Shown here one piece after another: positions 7,103 through 13,890 of a stretch of 33,941 nucleotides of DNA. Within the stretch, counting starts at the first letter, position 1. The number at the start of each line of letters is the position of its first letter. The DNA lies in the IMG/VR virus record IMGVR_UViG_3300047440_000535, positions 1-33,941 of that record; one strand, given 5' to 3'. The notes beneath the pieces were generated by a model. It ran no database searches. It had not been told where the DNA came from and was given only the letters and a program-made list of their open reading frames with translations. The translations under genes were made by a program, and so were the position numbers. This stretch comes from a virus.

Positions 7103-7717
7103 CTAGCTATCGGCTAGAGCAGGCGGCGGCCTTAGGTGTTTCCGGATTTTGTAGCGCCTTGTGATGTTGGCGATGCGCCCGCACTCGCTGCAGCGTGCAT
7201 AGCCCCGGACGTTTGCGGCCCCCTTGCCCGATCCCGGGCACACCCTCTCAGCCTCGGATGCCTCGAGTGCGCGCCTCGCGGCAGCTGCGGCCAGGAAGGC
7301 GGGGTGGTTCTGGACCTCAGGGAAGCACACCGCGCAGGCCCCGTCGCCGTGCTTCTCGACCATCTTCCCCTCGTCGCAGTCCGCGAGCTCGACGAGCCAG
7401 CTGAACCGGGTCGTGGGGTGGCAACTCGCGCAGCTCGTCTCCCGGTGGATGTGGCCACCGGCCACCAGGAAGTACCGGTGCCAGCCGCCCCGGCGGATGA
7501 ACTCGTCATTGAGCGGCTTCATCGAGTTGCGGAGGACCTCGATCATGACCCTGACCTTGTCCAGCCGCTCGAGCCGGCCGGCCAGCAGCCAGGTCCCCCC
7601 GCGCTCCATCGTTGAGTGCAGTCTCCTCTCCTCCAGGATCAGTTCCAGCTGCCTCCCGTCGAGGTCCGCCAGCTGCTCGTCGATCTCCCGCGGGGTCTGC
7701 TCGGAGAGGGGCCTCAC
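7103..7717 (-). CDS. Phage protein with GHIH...CxxC...CxxCFP cysteine motifs
   Basis: This 204-residue protein has a helical N-terminal part. Near residues 80-135 it carries GGWHRYFLVAGGHIHRE, CASC and CAVCFP, a pattern I associate with a widespread family of uncharacterised phage proteins, notably in actinobacteriophages. A second zinc-knuckle-like group (CSECG) lies near the C-terminus. It is probably a metal-binding structural or nucleic-acid-associated protein. It uses GTG in a GTGA overlap. Its stop codon lies in the promoter-like element that precedes the next gene. Confidence 0.7.
   Translation of the reverse strand: MRPLSEQTPREIDEQLADLDGRQLELILEERRLHSTMERGGTWLLAGRLERLDKVRVMIEVLRNSMKPLNDEFIRRGGWHRYFLVAGGHIHRETSCASCHPTTRFSWLVELADCDEGKMVEKHGDGACAVCFPEVQNHPAFLAAAAARRALEASEAERVCPGSGKGAANVRGYARCSECGRIANITRRYKIRKHLRPPPALADS
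7104..7136 (-). promoter_or_regulatory. Repeated bipartite promoter-like element, copy 3
   Basis: Minus strand: CCTAAG (7136-7131), 17 bases, CCGATAGCTA (7113-7104) preceded by G. TCCGGAAA lies upstream of the first box. The downstream gene (ATG 7081) has a normal leader with AGAGAGGAA. CTCTAG also occurs directly before the second box. Confidence 0.7.
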
Positions 7718-7956
7718 TCGAGCACCGCCGCGCTGCTGCGGACCGAGACGTCCAGCAGCGTGCTCTGGGTCTTGAGGTGGCGGAAGAACAACCGCTGCCC
7801 CTCGACGTCGCGCTCGATGTAGTCCTGGGCCCCCTCCGCTGACTTGCAGGAGGAGTGGGCCAGGTGGCCGTTGCGCAAGACGCTGAACAGGCCACGCTTG
7901 TTGGGGTGGATGGTGTAGGCCAGCTGCTCGGTCCGGACCATTCGAGGTGTCTTCAT
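7714..7956 (-). CDS. Small hypothetical protein, candidate leaderless gene
   Basis: This 80-residue protein has no recognised motif and a mixed charged composition. The sequence IHPNKRGLFSVLRNGHLAHSS reads like a short beta meander followed by helices. The ATG at 7956 is 7 bases after GCCGATAG of the promoter-like element at 7961-7993. The stop overlaps the following GTG. Confidence 0.6.
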   Translation of the reverse strand: MKTPRMVRTEQLAYTIHPNKRGLFSVLRNGHLAHSSCKSAEGAQDYIERDVEGQRLFFRHLKTQSTLLDVSVRSSAAVLE

Positions 7957-7960
7957 GCTA

Positions 7961-7993
7961 TAGCTATCGGCCGTCACTGTTCCGGACCTTAGG
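7961..7993 (-). promoter_or_regulatory. Repeated bipartite promoter-like element, copy 4
   Basis: Minus strand: CCTAAG (7993-7988), 17 bases, CCGATAGCTA (7970-7961) preceded by G. TCCGGATTG precedes the first box. The TAA in the first box is the stop codon of the upstream gene at 7989-8651. The ATG follows 7 bases after GCCGATAG. Confidence 0.75.
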
Positions 7994-8651
7994 CAATCCG
8001 GACTTCCTCGCACCAGGGGTTCCCCGTCCTCCGGAAGCCCAGTCCCATCCCCGCCCAGGCGTCGACGGCCTTGCGGCTCGGCCTCGCCTTGTCCTCCCTG
8101 AAGGCCATCGACATGCGCACCGCGACGATCTTGAGCTCCGCCTGGCCCCCCATCGCGGCCGACAGGCCCGAGGCGATGTGCGTGAGCTTGTAGCCCGAGG
8201 CCTGCCAGGCCTTGTGGACGGCCCACAGCCCGCAGGGGGAGAGGAGCGCGTTCACGTCCTGCTTGCGGGCAGGTGCGTCGACACCCGGGTTGATCGAGAT
8301 GCTGACCGTGCCCCTCTTCCAGCCCCGCGTCTGGGGGATGACCTGGGCCTTGAGGGCCGACAGCCGCGCGTCCTCCTTGACGGCTGCATCGACCCGGCGG
8401 GCCTGTGCCTCGAGCTCGGCAGCCGCAGCCTTGATGCGCTCCTGCTCGAGCTCGGCGGCCACCTGGGTCCCGATCCCATCCTGGGGGACCAGGTCACGGT
8501 GCTGTCCCAGGAGCCGGCGGACCTTCTCGTGGACCGTCGACCCGGGCTCCGGCCAGGGCTCCACTGACCCGTCGCTGTCGCGCCGGAAGTGCAGCCTCAC
8601 GCCGTCCTCCAGTATGGTCCCGTGCCCCTCCCACACTGCGACCGGCCTCAC
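7989..8651 (-). CDS. Hypothetical protein with central coiled coil
   Basis: This 220-residue protein has a central helical, Ala/Glu-rich coiled-coil region (about residues 65-105), then a mixed C-terminal half with TVSISINPGVDAP, SALLSPCGLW-like hydrophobic stretches and FREDKARPSRKAVDAWAGMG. I do not recognise a family. It starts with GTG in a GTGA overlap with the small membrane protein upstream, and its stop lies within a repeated regulatory element. Confidence 0.65.
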   Translation of the reverse strand: MRPVAVWEGHGTILEDGVRLHFRRDSDGSVEPWPEPGSTVHEKVRRLLGQHRDLVPQDGIGTQVAAELEQERIKAAAAELEAQARRVDAAVKEDARLSALKAQVIPQTRGWKRGTVSISINPGVDAPARKQDVNALLSPCGLWAVHKAWQASGYKLTHIASGLSAAMGGQAELKIVAVRMSMAFREDKARPSRKAVDAWAGMGLGFRRTGNPWCEEVRIA

Positions 8652-8770
8652 AGGCCACCCACGTGCGCGAGGCCCTGGAAGGCCGAGGCAGCCTTGAGGA
8701 TCAGGAAGATCGAGCCACCGAGCACCACGGCCGCACCAGCCAGCCCCACCACCATTCTGTTCAGGATCAT
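8648..8770 (-). CDS. 40-residue single-TM protein
   Basis: This very short gene begins MILNRMVVGLAGAAVVLGG and has one clear membrane helix (residues 6-26). Its ATG at 8770 is preceded by AAGGGA about 10 bases upstream, and it sits first after the promoter-like element at 8792-8823. It ends in a GTGA overlap with the next gene. Function is unknown. The ribosome binding site, promoter position and overlap make it credible. Confidence 0.65.
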   Translation of the reverse strand: MILNRMVVGLAGAAVVLGGSIFLILKAASAFQGLAHVGGL

Positions 8771-8791
8771 CTTGCACCGTCCCTTCTGCTA

Positions 8792-8823
8792 TAGCTATCG
8801 GCTGGGGGTGCTCCTGACTAGAG
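8792..8823 (-). promoter_or_regulatory. Repeated bipartite promoter-like element, copy 5
   Basis: Minus strand: CTCTAG (8823-8818), 16 bases, CCGATAGCTA (8801-8792) preceded by G, with TTTCCCGGAA upstream. It lies in a real intergenic gap between two genes, so here conservation cannot be a by-product of coding. The downstream gene has a leader with AAGGGA. Confidence 0.75.
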
Positions 8824-8857
8824 CGTATTCCGGGAAAATCGCCGAGGCTGAGAAAAC

Positions 8858-9295
8858 CTACAGACGCCAGCTGATCGTGGCCATGACGGCCTCGCCACGG
8901 TCCTCGACGCACTCCAGGCCGAGCCGGGCGTGCGGCCCGACAGGGACCTCGAGGCCGAGCCGGCCGTAGGGGCGCTCGAGCACGCTCACACCACCTCCGA
9001 GGTGGAACACGCCGATGTTGCAGCGGAGGCCCACCCGCGCGTCGAGCTGCGCCTGCTCCACCGAGGAGCTCCCGCAGGCCGGCGCTCCGGGGCGCAGCCC
9101 CTCGGCCGCAGCGTGGAGGTGGCTGGTGGTCTGGGTCGTGGACCGTGACAGCCCCGAGGCCTCGCACTCAAGGTCGTCCTTGAGTGCGAAGGTCACACCC
9201 GCCTCAGCGGAGTGCCGGCCTCCTGCAGCTGCCCAGCCGCTCCGGGGTCCGAGGCAAGAGGGGAGGAGGACGACGAGCAGCATGAGCTTGTTCAT
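8858..9295 (-). CDS. Secreted, beta-rich envelope-like protein
   Basis: This 145-residue protein has a hydrophobic signal segment (MLLVVLLPSC, cysteine at about 13, a weak lipobox). The mature part is Gly-rich with alternating hydrophobics, for example RVGLRCNIGVFHLGGGVSV and RLGLEVPVGPHARLGLE, and it ends VMATISWRL. It resembles the 180-residue lipoprotein at 3565-4107. An envelope barrel or surface-altering role is inferred from this layout only. The ATG at 9295 is preceded by a decayed version of the repeated promoter element. Confidence 0.7.
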   Translation of the reverse strand: MNKLMLLVVLLPSCLGPRSGWAAAGGRHSAEAGVTFALKDDLECEASGLSRSTTQTTSHLHAAAEGLRPGAPACGSSSVEQAQLDARVGLRCNIGVFHLGGGVSVLERPYGRLGLEVPVGPHARLGLECVEDRGEAVMATISWRL

Positions 9296-9301
9296 GCCGC
9301 G

Positions 9302-9324
9302 CCGAGCCGGGTCCGGCCCTCGAG
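9302..9324 (-). promoter_or_regulatory. Degenerate copy of the repeated element
   Basis: Minus strand: CTCGAG (9324-9319), then a 17-base spacer containing GGACCCGGCT as in copy 2, but the GCCGATAGCTA box is replaced by CGCGGC just before the ATG at 9295. It is either a decayed copy or one bound by a different factor. Confidence 0.4.
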
Positions 9325-9329
9325 CGAAC

Positions 9330-10358
9330 TCAGATGCCGCGGATCTGATCCACCGGAATGTGCAGTCCAGTGATCTTCCCGTCAGCGTGCCGGGCTGAGA
9401 CCTTGAAGGTCCTGCCGGAGGGGTCGACACGGCCCTCGACGTCTATCAGCTTGGACCAGTGGTGACCCAGCAGACGGTCGAAGATCATGTCGGCGAAGGT
9501 CACGGACTCGTGGGTGAACAGTGACAGCTCCCGGGCCAGCTTGGCCACCAGCTCGGATCGCCTCATAGCATCGGTCGTCAGCCGCGTCACCGCGGACTGC
9601 CACCCGCAGTCGTGGCACCTCATCGTCCCGTCCGGCATGGCCTGGATCGCATCGTGGATCCCCTTCCGGCAGCGCTCGCGCCTGGCCCTCCACATGTCGA
9701 GCTCCCGGTGCTGCTCGAGGAGCGGGTCGAGCGAGGACGGGGCCTGGTAGGGGTTCATCACCACATTGACCGTGCCGTCGGAGTTGACCGACGTGACGAT
9801 GAACTCCTGCCCGTTGATGCTGAGGCGCTCACGGATCTGCGTGCCCGGCGGGATCCCGGGTCCGCCGATCTTGACCTGTCCGTGCTGGGTCATGTCAACC
9901 GTGCGCTTGCCGCCCCGGTCGTTGGGCTTGTAGGTCAGGTCCAAAGGAGGACTCCCAGGCACCTGCGGGAACATCTTGTCCGAGATGAAGTCAGGCCCGA
10001 CGTCCGTGCCGTAGGACTCCTCAGCCTGGATCACCCCGCTGCGCAGCTTCTCCCCCACCCCCATGGCGTCCATCGCCCGCGAGGTCCGTGCCCGGTCCTC
10101 CTCGGCGCGCACGGCCGCGCTGTCCTCCTGGGAGCCCCAGCCGGAGCTCCCGACCACCTTGGCCACCTCGTCCCCGTGCGAGGACATGACGCAGCCGCCG
10201 GCCTTGAAGGTGTAGACCTCCTCGGGCTTGACGTCGAAGGGGAGCTTGACGGTGCCGTCGGTGACGCGCCGGAGCGCATCACGGTCGTCCTCAGCCTCGA
10301 TGGTCCCGACACCCAGGCAGCGTCCACGGGACGTTGCGACCCACTTGATCATCGCCAT
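9330..10358 (-). CDS. Hypothetical 342-residue protein with zinc knuckle
   Basis: I do not recognise this protein. The N-terminal 50 residues look like a small alpha/beta domain. A low-complexity acidic linker follows. A beta-rich middle holds GIPPGTQIRERLSINGQEFIV. Further on are MRCHDCGWQS, a CxxC knuckle near residue 250, and a C-terminal domain with helices and a beta meander. GAGG lies 10 bases before the ATG, within the leader that follows copy 6 of the repeated element. Confidence 0.7.
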   Translation of the reverse strand: MAMIKWVATSRGRCLGVGTIEAEDDRDALRRVTDGTVKLPFDVKPEEVYTFKAGGCVMSSHGDEVAKVVGSSGWGSQEDSAAVRAEEDRARTSRAMDAMGVGEKLRSGVIQAEESYGTDVGPDFISDKMFPQVPGSPPLDLTYKPNDRGGKRTVDMTQHGQVKIGGPGIPPGTQIRERLSINGQEFIVTSVNSDGTVNVVMNPYQAPSSLDPLLEQHRELDMWRARRERCRKGIHDAIQAMPDGTMRCHDCGWQSAVTRLTTDAMRRSELVAKLARELSLFTHESVTFADMIFDRLLGHHWSKLIDVEGRVDPSGRTFKVSARHADGKITGLHIPVDQIRGI

Positions 10359-10372
10359 GTTGTGACCTCATC

Positions 10373-10405
10373 TCTGTATCGGACGTCAGTGTGATCGGAC
10401 TCTAC
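10373..10405 (-). promoter_or_regulatory. Repeated bipartite promoter-like element, copy 6 (divergent)
   Basis: Minus strand: GTAGAG (10405-10400), 17 bases, CCGATACAGA (10382-10373). The spacing matches the other copies exactly, but the second box departs after CCGATA. The downstream gene has a normal leader and Shine-Dalgarno. Confidence 0.5.
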
Positions 10406-10616
10406 CCTTCACGCAGTCCCAGTGCCGCCAGGGCTGGTAGGCCCTCCCCGGAGCGCCGGCCGGCGGGGGCTTGCCGCAGACCTCGCACACCGGGTGCCAC
10501 TGCTCGAGGAGGACTCCCACACACGGCAGCGGCTGGACCAGGAGGGAGCGGTGGTGCGCGTTCCAGGCGAACCCAACCCACCAGTCCCGGTACATGAACA
10601 GGAGGCGGATGCGCAT
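10386..10616 (-). CDS. Small hypothetical protein with CxxC
   Basis: This protein has 76 residues. It begins MRIRLLFMYRDWWVGFAWN (aromatic rich, strand-like), and residues near 48-51 form CEVC with a later HWDC, together a possible zinc site. The ATG overlaps the ssb stop as TGATG. Function is unknown. Confidence 0.65.
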   Translation of the reverse strand: MRIRLLFMYRDWWVGFAWNAHHRSLLVQPLPCVGVLLEQWHPVCEVCGKPPPAGAPGRAYQPWRHWDCVKGRVRSH

Positions 10617-10984
10617 CAGAACCTCGGCTCCTCGGCGGCACCCTGCTCGGGGCGGCCCGTGTCGGCGAACTCCCAGTTGTCCACGATCACGCGGAGCTTG
10701 GAGCGGGGCTTCCCCGTCTCCTTGTCGGTCCACTTGTCGGTCTGGTGGTGCCCGTCGACGAGGGCCGTGCTGCCCTTGCGGTGGTGCTGGGCGAAGACCT
10801 CCGCCCGCTTGCCGAACATCGTGCAGTCGATGAAGGTGGCCTCGTCTCGCCAGACCTCGCCGTCCTTGATCCGGCGGTTCACCGCGAGGGTGAAGTTGAT
10901 GCAGGCCGTCCCGTTGTCAGTCTTCCGGACCTCGATGTCCCGGACGAGGCGGCCGATCAGGGTGGTGCGATCGTAGTTGGTCAT
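10616..10984 (-). CDS. ssb: Single-stranded DNA-binding protein
   Basis: This 122-residue OB-fold protein of the bacterial SSB family coats single-stranded DNA during replication and recombination. The diagnostic N-terminus TTLIGRLVRDIEVRKTDNG, the INFTLAVNR strand and the WRDEATFIDCTMFGKRAE block are all visible. A basic beta hairpin region (DKWTDKETGKPRSKLRV) follows. The C-terminus ends EEPRF instead of the usual acidic DDDIPF tip, so interaction with host SSB partners may differ. The ATG overlaps the upstream stop as ATGA. Confidence 0.95.
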   Translation of the reverse strand: MTNYDRTTLIGRLVRDIEVRKTDNGTACINFTLAVNRRIKDGEVWRDEATFIDCTMFGKRAEVFAQHHRKGSTALVDGHHQTDKWTDKETGKPRSKLRVIVDNWEFADTGRPEQGAAEEPRF

Positions 10985-11496
10985 GACTTGAGCACGCGGA
11001 GCGCCTGGGTGCGGTCGACCTTGCGGCCGCAGAAGGGGCAGTAGCTGAGCGCCAGAACGATCGGGGTGCCCCAGTGGAGCACGTGGTCGACGAGGTCGAT
11101 GGGGGCGGGTGCGTTCACGTCCTCGGCGAGTATCCCAGGGACGAACTTGCGCCGCATCCCGCAGCAGAAGTCGGTGCCCGCCGGCTCAACTGGCTCGGTC
11201 TGGGCGACCTCGTCGGAGGAGGTGGCCTCACACAGCGGCATGCCGAAGCGCTCGAGGTCGTCGGACGTCGCGCGCCTCCACTCTCCATCCATGCTGTAGG
11301 AGCCCTTGACCACCTCGATGGTCCCCTGCCAGACGTGGAGGCCCACTCCCTCGGGAGCCGGCATCTCGAGGTTCTCGCCCGCACTGCTCCGGGCCTGGAG
11401 CTCGGCCTCAGCCGCCTCGCCCTGGACGCCCACGATCAGGGCGGAGGGCCCGTCCATCGGCATCAGCGCGAGGAACTCCTGGCCGCGGTAGATCAC
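10981..11496 (-). CDS. Hypothetical protein with C-terminal zinc ribbon
   Basis: This 171-residue protein starts at GTG 11496 (GTGA overlap). The last 60 residues carry DFCCGMRRK and, near the C-terminus, YCPFCGRKVD, a pattern seen in many small phage proteins where paired CxxC/CC groups form a zinc ribbon. The N-terminal part is beta rich. It could bind nucleic acid alongside SSB, but that is inference from position. Confidence 0.7.
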   Translation of the reverse strand: MIYRGQEFLALMPMDGPSALIVGVQGEAAEAELQARSSAGENLEMPAPEGVGLHVWQGTIEVVKGSYSMDGEWRRATSDDLERFGMPLCEATSSDEVAQTEPVEPAGTDFCCGMRRKFVPGILAEDVNAPAPIDLVDHVLHWGTPIVLALSYCPFCGRKVDRTQALRVLKS

Positions 11497-11720
11497 AGCA
11501 GCCCCCTGGCCATGCGCATGTTGCGCTGGCGCGAGGCACGCGCGAGCTCGCGCCGCCGGTCGTTGCGGTTGCGCCGCCTGAGCCACTGCCCACGGGTCAT
11601 CTTGGCGCGCCTCGACGCCAGGCCGAGCGCGGACAGGTGCGTCCTCGTCGCGGCCAGGCCGAGCGCGGCCATGACGGCTGACAGCTTGGCTGCCAGCATG
11701 CCCTTGTCCTTCCAGCTCAC
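11493..11720 (-). CDS. Very basic 75-residue protein
   Basis: This protein has a hydrophobic helical N-terminal third (AAKLSAVMAALGLAATR), followed by a strongly Arg-rich C-terminal half with clusters such as WLRRRNRNDRRRELARASRQR. It may be a small nucleic-acid-binding protein or a membrane-associated basic peptide. It starts with GTG overlapping the TGA of the lipoprotein gene and ends in a GTGA overlap. Confidence 0.6.
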   Translation of the reverse strand: MSWKDKGMLAAKLSAVMAALGLAATRTHLSALGLASRRAKMTRGQWLRRRNRNDRRRELARASRQRNMRMARGLL

Positions 11721-12226
11721 AGCTTGGTGACCTCGGCCGCAATCTGGCCCTCGGCCTTCTGGACGGCAGGGAGCGCCCGGCCCCAGAGCATGTGGGCCCA
11801 GGTGGACAGGACCTGCCCGGTCCGGCGGCCCTTGAGGAGGTCCGCGAGGTGCTGGCGGTTCCGGAGGAGGAACGGGACGAGGTAGGCGAGGATCACTCCC
11901 CACCAGAAGCTGTCGAGGCCGAGGAACTTGACGCCGGTGCTGGTCTTCATGTTGATGGTGCCGCCCTTCTCGTTGGTGATGTTGGTGACGCTCGTGTTGT
12001 GCGATGGCTCTGTGGCCTGGGATGCGCCGGCCCCCACAGCTCCAGCCCCGAACCCTCCCATGAGGGGGAAGTGGAGGACGACAGCGAAGACGAGGCCGAT
12101 GAGCCCTCCGAAGAGGAGCCGCCAGACCTTGCCCCAGAACTCCGGCCCGACGAGCGAGCCGAGCGCCGCGCAGCCCTCGAGGGCCAGCAGGAGGAGGATC
12201 ACCCCCATGTCACGCAGCCGCCTCAC
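11717..12226 (-). CDS. Membrane lipoprotein
   Basis: This 169-residue protein has an N-terminal signal with lipobox-like LEGC (cysteine about 19). A second hydrophobic segment (about residues 36-58, LLFGGLIGLVFAVVLHFPL) follows, then a Gly/Ala loop, a Thr/Asn-rich region, a third hydrophobic stretch (WWGVILAYLVPFLL) and a helical tail. It is an envelope protein; a lysis or exclusion role is possible but not shown. The GTG start overlaps the dNMP kinase stop. Confidence 0.65.
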   Translation of the reverse strand: MRRLRDMGVILLLLALEGCAALGSLVGPEFWGKVWRLLFGGLIGLVFAVVLHFPLMGGFGAGAVGAGASQATEPSHNTSVTNITNEKGGTINMKTSTGVKFLGLDSFWWGVILAYLVPFLLRNRQHLADLLKGRRTGQVLSTWAHMLWGRALPAVQKAEGQIAAEVTKL

Positions 12227-12798
12227 GGCAGCCCCAGGTCGGTCAGGATCAGCTTCATGGTCTGCCTCAGCTCCTCAGTGGTCCCCGAATTGTACCCCGT
12301 CCGGACAGCAACGCCGAGGTCGGACAGGTCGACGTCGACGCGGGAGTCACCCTCGAAGGTCGTCCCCTTGCGGATCATCCTGACGTGGAACACTCGGTCC
12401 ACCCCGAGGCGACGGATCACCGGCAGCGCGTCGTCGCGCCGGCCGAGGTCCGGGACGATCCAGACGTTGGTGCCCGAGGCCCCGTCGAGGTCCATGACAG
12501 TCATCTCGAGGTCCAGGCCGAGCACCTCCGGTCCGTGGACCGTGCTCAGGTAGCGCCACATGTTGATGTAGGCCGTCCTGGGTGAGGCCCCGTTGAACTT
12601 CCAGTGGCGGGCATCCTTCCGCTCATCGAACTGGTCGAATGGGCCGGAGATGCCGTAGGCCCGGTGCGTGAAGTCCTTGAGGGACGAGGCCAGGTGCACC
12701 ACCCGCGCGAGCGGCGGTCCACCCAGCAGGTCCTGCAGGATCCCTGCGGCGGTGTCCTTGCCGGCCCGCGGCGGTCCACTGATGAAGATGACCCTCAC
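12223..12798 (-). CDS. Deoxynucleoside monophosphate kinase (T4 gp1-like)
   Basis: This 191-residue P-loop kinase starts VRVIFISGPPRAGKDTAA, with Walker A GPPRAGKDT at residues 8-16. The GKDT form and the following LKDFTHRAYG region fit phage dNMP kinases, which raise (modified) dNMPs to diphosphates. In this phage the natural substrate would include 5-hydroxymethyl-dUMP made by the TS-like enzyme at 24.8-25.8 kb, an inference from pathway need. The start is GTG at 12798 in a GTGA overlap with the MazG-like gene; the Walker A lies directly at the N-terminus, as expected. Confidence 0.8.
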   Translation of the reverse strand: MRVIFISGPPRAGKDTAAGILQDLLGGPPLARVVHLASSLKDFTHRAYGISGPFDQFDERKDARHWKFNGASPRTAYINMWRYLSTVHGPEVLGLDLEMTVMDLDGASGTNVWIVPDLGRRDDALPVIRRLGVDRVFHVRMIRKGTTFEGDSRVDVDLSDLGVAVRTGYNSGTTEELRQTMKLILTDLGLP

Positions 12799-13379
12799 GA
12801 TCGCCTCTGCCTCTCGACCTCGGCTGCGACGTCGGGCTTGGCCCAGCCCTCGGGCTTCTGCCACTTGCCCCCCACGACACCGACCTTGCGCAGGTTGGCC
12901 GCGTGGACGAGCTCCCAGACCGGCCGCATGTCGACCCCGCACTCGACGAGCGCTCCGGCCGCAATGTAGATCAGGTCGATGGCCTCCTGGGCGATGGCCG
13001 CGACGTCGTCACCCAGCAGCGCTGCGGCCAGCTCGCGCGCCTCCTCGAGCATGAGCTTGCGCCTCTGGATTGCTGTGGCACCGTCTGGGAGCCCAGGGGA
13101 CTCCCTGACAGGACTGCCCAGGTGCTCGTGGGCGGCACGCACGTCGTCGTCTGGCCATCGCGCCAGCTTCTGGATCGCCTCGCGCACGCCCAGCGTCTCG
13201 TCGGCCCGGCGGAGCCGTAGCTCGGACCGCAGGATCATGGACTCCTGCCGCAGCCGCGCGAGCTCCGCGGACTGGTGCTGCGCCGCCTGGGCGGCATCCT
13301 GCAGCTTGATCCGGACGAACGGGTTGCGCTCGTCCTGGGCCAGGAGCTCAAGGACCTCTGCGGGGTCGTCGCGGCTCAC
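12795..13379 (-). CDS. MazG-like nucleotide pyrophosphohydrolase
   Basis: This protein has 194 residues. The C-terminal half holds the all-alpha NTP-PPase pattern: KLMLEEARELAAALLGDD (the EExxE metal site), EAIDLIYIAAGALVECG, and WELVHAANLRKVG followed by GGKWQKPEGWAKPD, as in phage MazG/PRA-PH-type proteins. The N-terminal half is a coiled coil. It would cleave NTPs or dNTPs to monophosphates, either feeding dNMP pools or lowering alarmone. It starts with GTG overlapping the GGDEF gene's TGA, and the next gene is a dNMP kinase, so the two form a nucleotide-metabolism pair. Confidence 0.8.
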   Translation of the reverse strand: MSRDDPAEVLELLAQDERNPFVRIKLQDAAQAAQHQSAELARLRQESMILRSELRLRRADETLGVREAIQKLARWPDDDVRAAHEHLGSPVRESPGLPDGATAIQRRKLMLEEARELAAALLGDDVAAIAQEAIDLIYIAAGALVECGVDMRPVWELVHAANLRKVGVVGGKWQKPEGWAKPDVAAEVERQRRS

Positions 13380-13852
13380 CGTCGGCTCTTGTGCAGGAAC
13401 ATGGCCGCGTCCGCACTGGCGAGGTCGCGGCCCATGCCGGCGCTCACGCTCACGCTGGGGTCGACCTGGGAGCGCCACTCGCGGATCTGGTCGCGCACCC
13501 GGCGGGCCCCGTCCTTCGACCCGACCTGCACCGCGAACTCGTCCCCACCGGCCCGGAAGGCGACGTGGTCGCTGTCGCGGATGATCCCCGCGAGGTGGCT
13601 GGCGAACTCGCGGAGGATCAGGTCCCCGTGCGAGTGGCCGAGGGGGTGTGAGTCCTGGGCAGCCTTGAAGCCGTCCAGGTCCGCGTAGACATACCAGCAG
13701 TCTCCTGCGCGCCGGTCGAGCATGCGTCGGTTGCCGAGGCCGGTGAGAGTGTCGGTGTCTGCCTCGCGGCGGACCTCGATGAGCGCCCGCTCGAGTGAGT
13801 TGACGCGGTCCACGAGCTGGGTCACGGTGAGGTCGAGCTGTGCCTTGTTCAT
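13376..13852 (-). CDS. Stand-alone GGDEF diguanylate cyclase
   Basis: This 158-residue protein is a short coiled-coil N-terminus plus a full GGDEF domain. It carries DTLTGLGNRR (34-43), DLDGFK (58-63), an intact AGGDEF at 101-106 and VSVSAGMG, ending in a DAAMFLHKSR motif. The active-site residues needed to make cyclic di-GMP from two GTP are present. RDSD at 92-95 resembles the inhibitory I-site, but the spacing is one residue longer than usual. There is no sensor domain; the N-terminal helix probably dimerises it. A phage diguanylate cyclase could shift the host between motile and sessile states or interfere with cyclic-dinucleotide immunity. The ATG overlaps a 13-codon mini-ORF as ATGA. 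Confidence 0.9.
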   Translation of the reverse strand: MNKAQLDLTVTQLVDRVNSLERALIEVRREADTDTLTGLGNRRMLDRRAGDCWYVYADLDGFKAAQDSHPLGHSHGDLILREFASHLAGIIRDSDHVAFRAGGDEFAVQVGSKDGARRVRDQIREWRSQVDPSVSVSAGMGRDLASADAAMFLHKSRR

Positions 13853-13890
13853 GACGTCCTGTAGCCGGGTCCGCTGAGGAACCGAACCAT
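13849..13890 (-). other. 13-codon mini-ORF bridging two genes
   Basis: This mini-ORF (MVRFLSGPGYRTS) begins at an ATG overlapping the upstream TGA (TGATG) and ends in an ATGA overlap with the GGDEF gene. It may serve only to keep ribosomes moving between the two genes. The DNA includes GGACCCGGCTAC, the same 12 bases as in the spacer of promoter-like element copy 2, so it may instead be a relic of that element. Confidence 0.35.
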
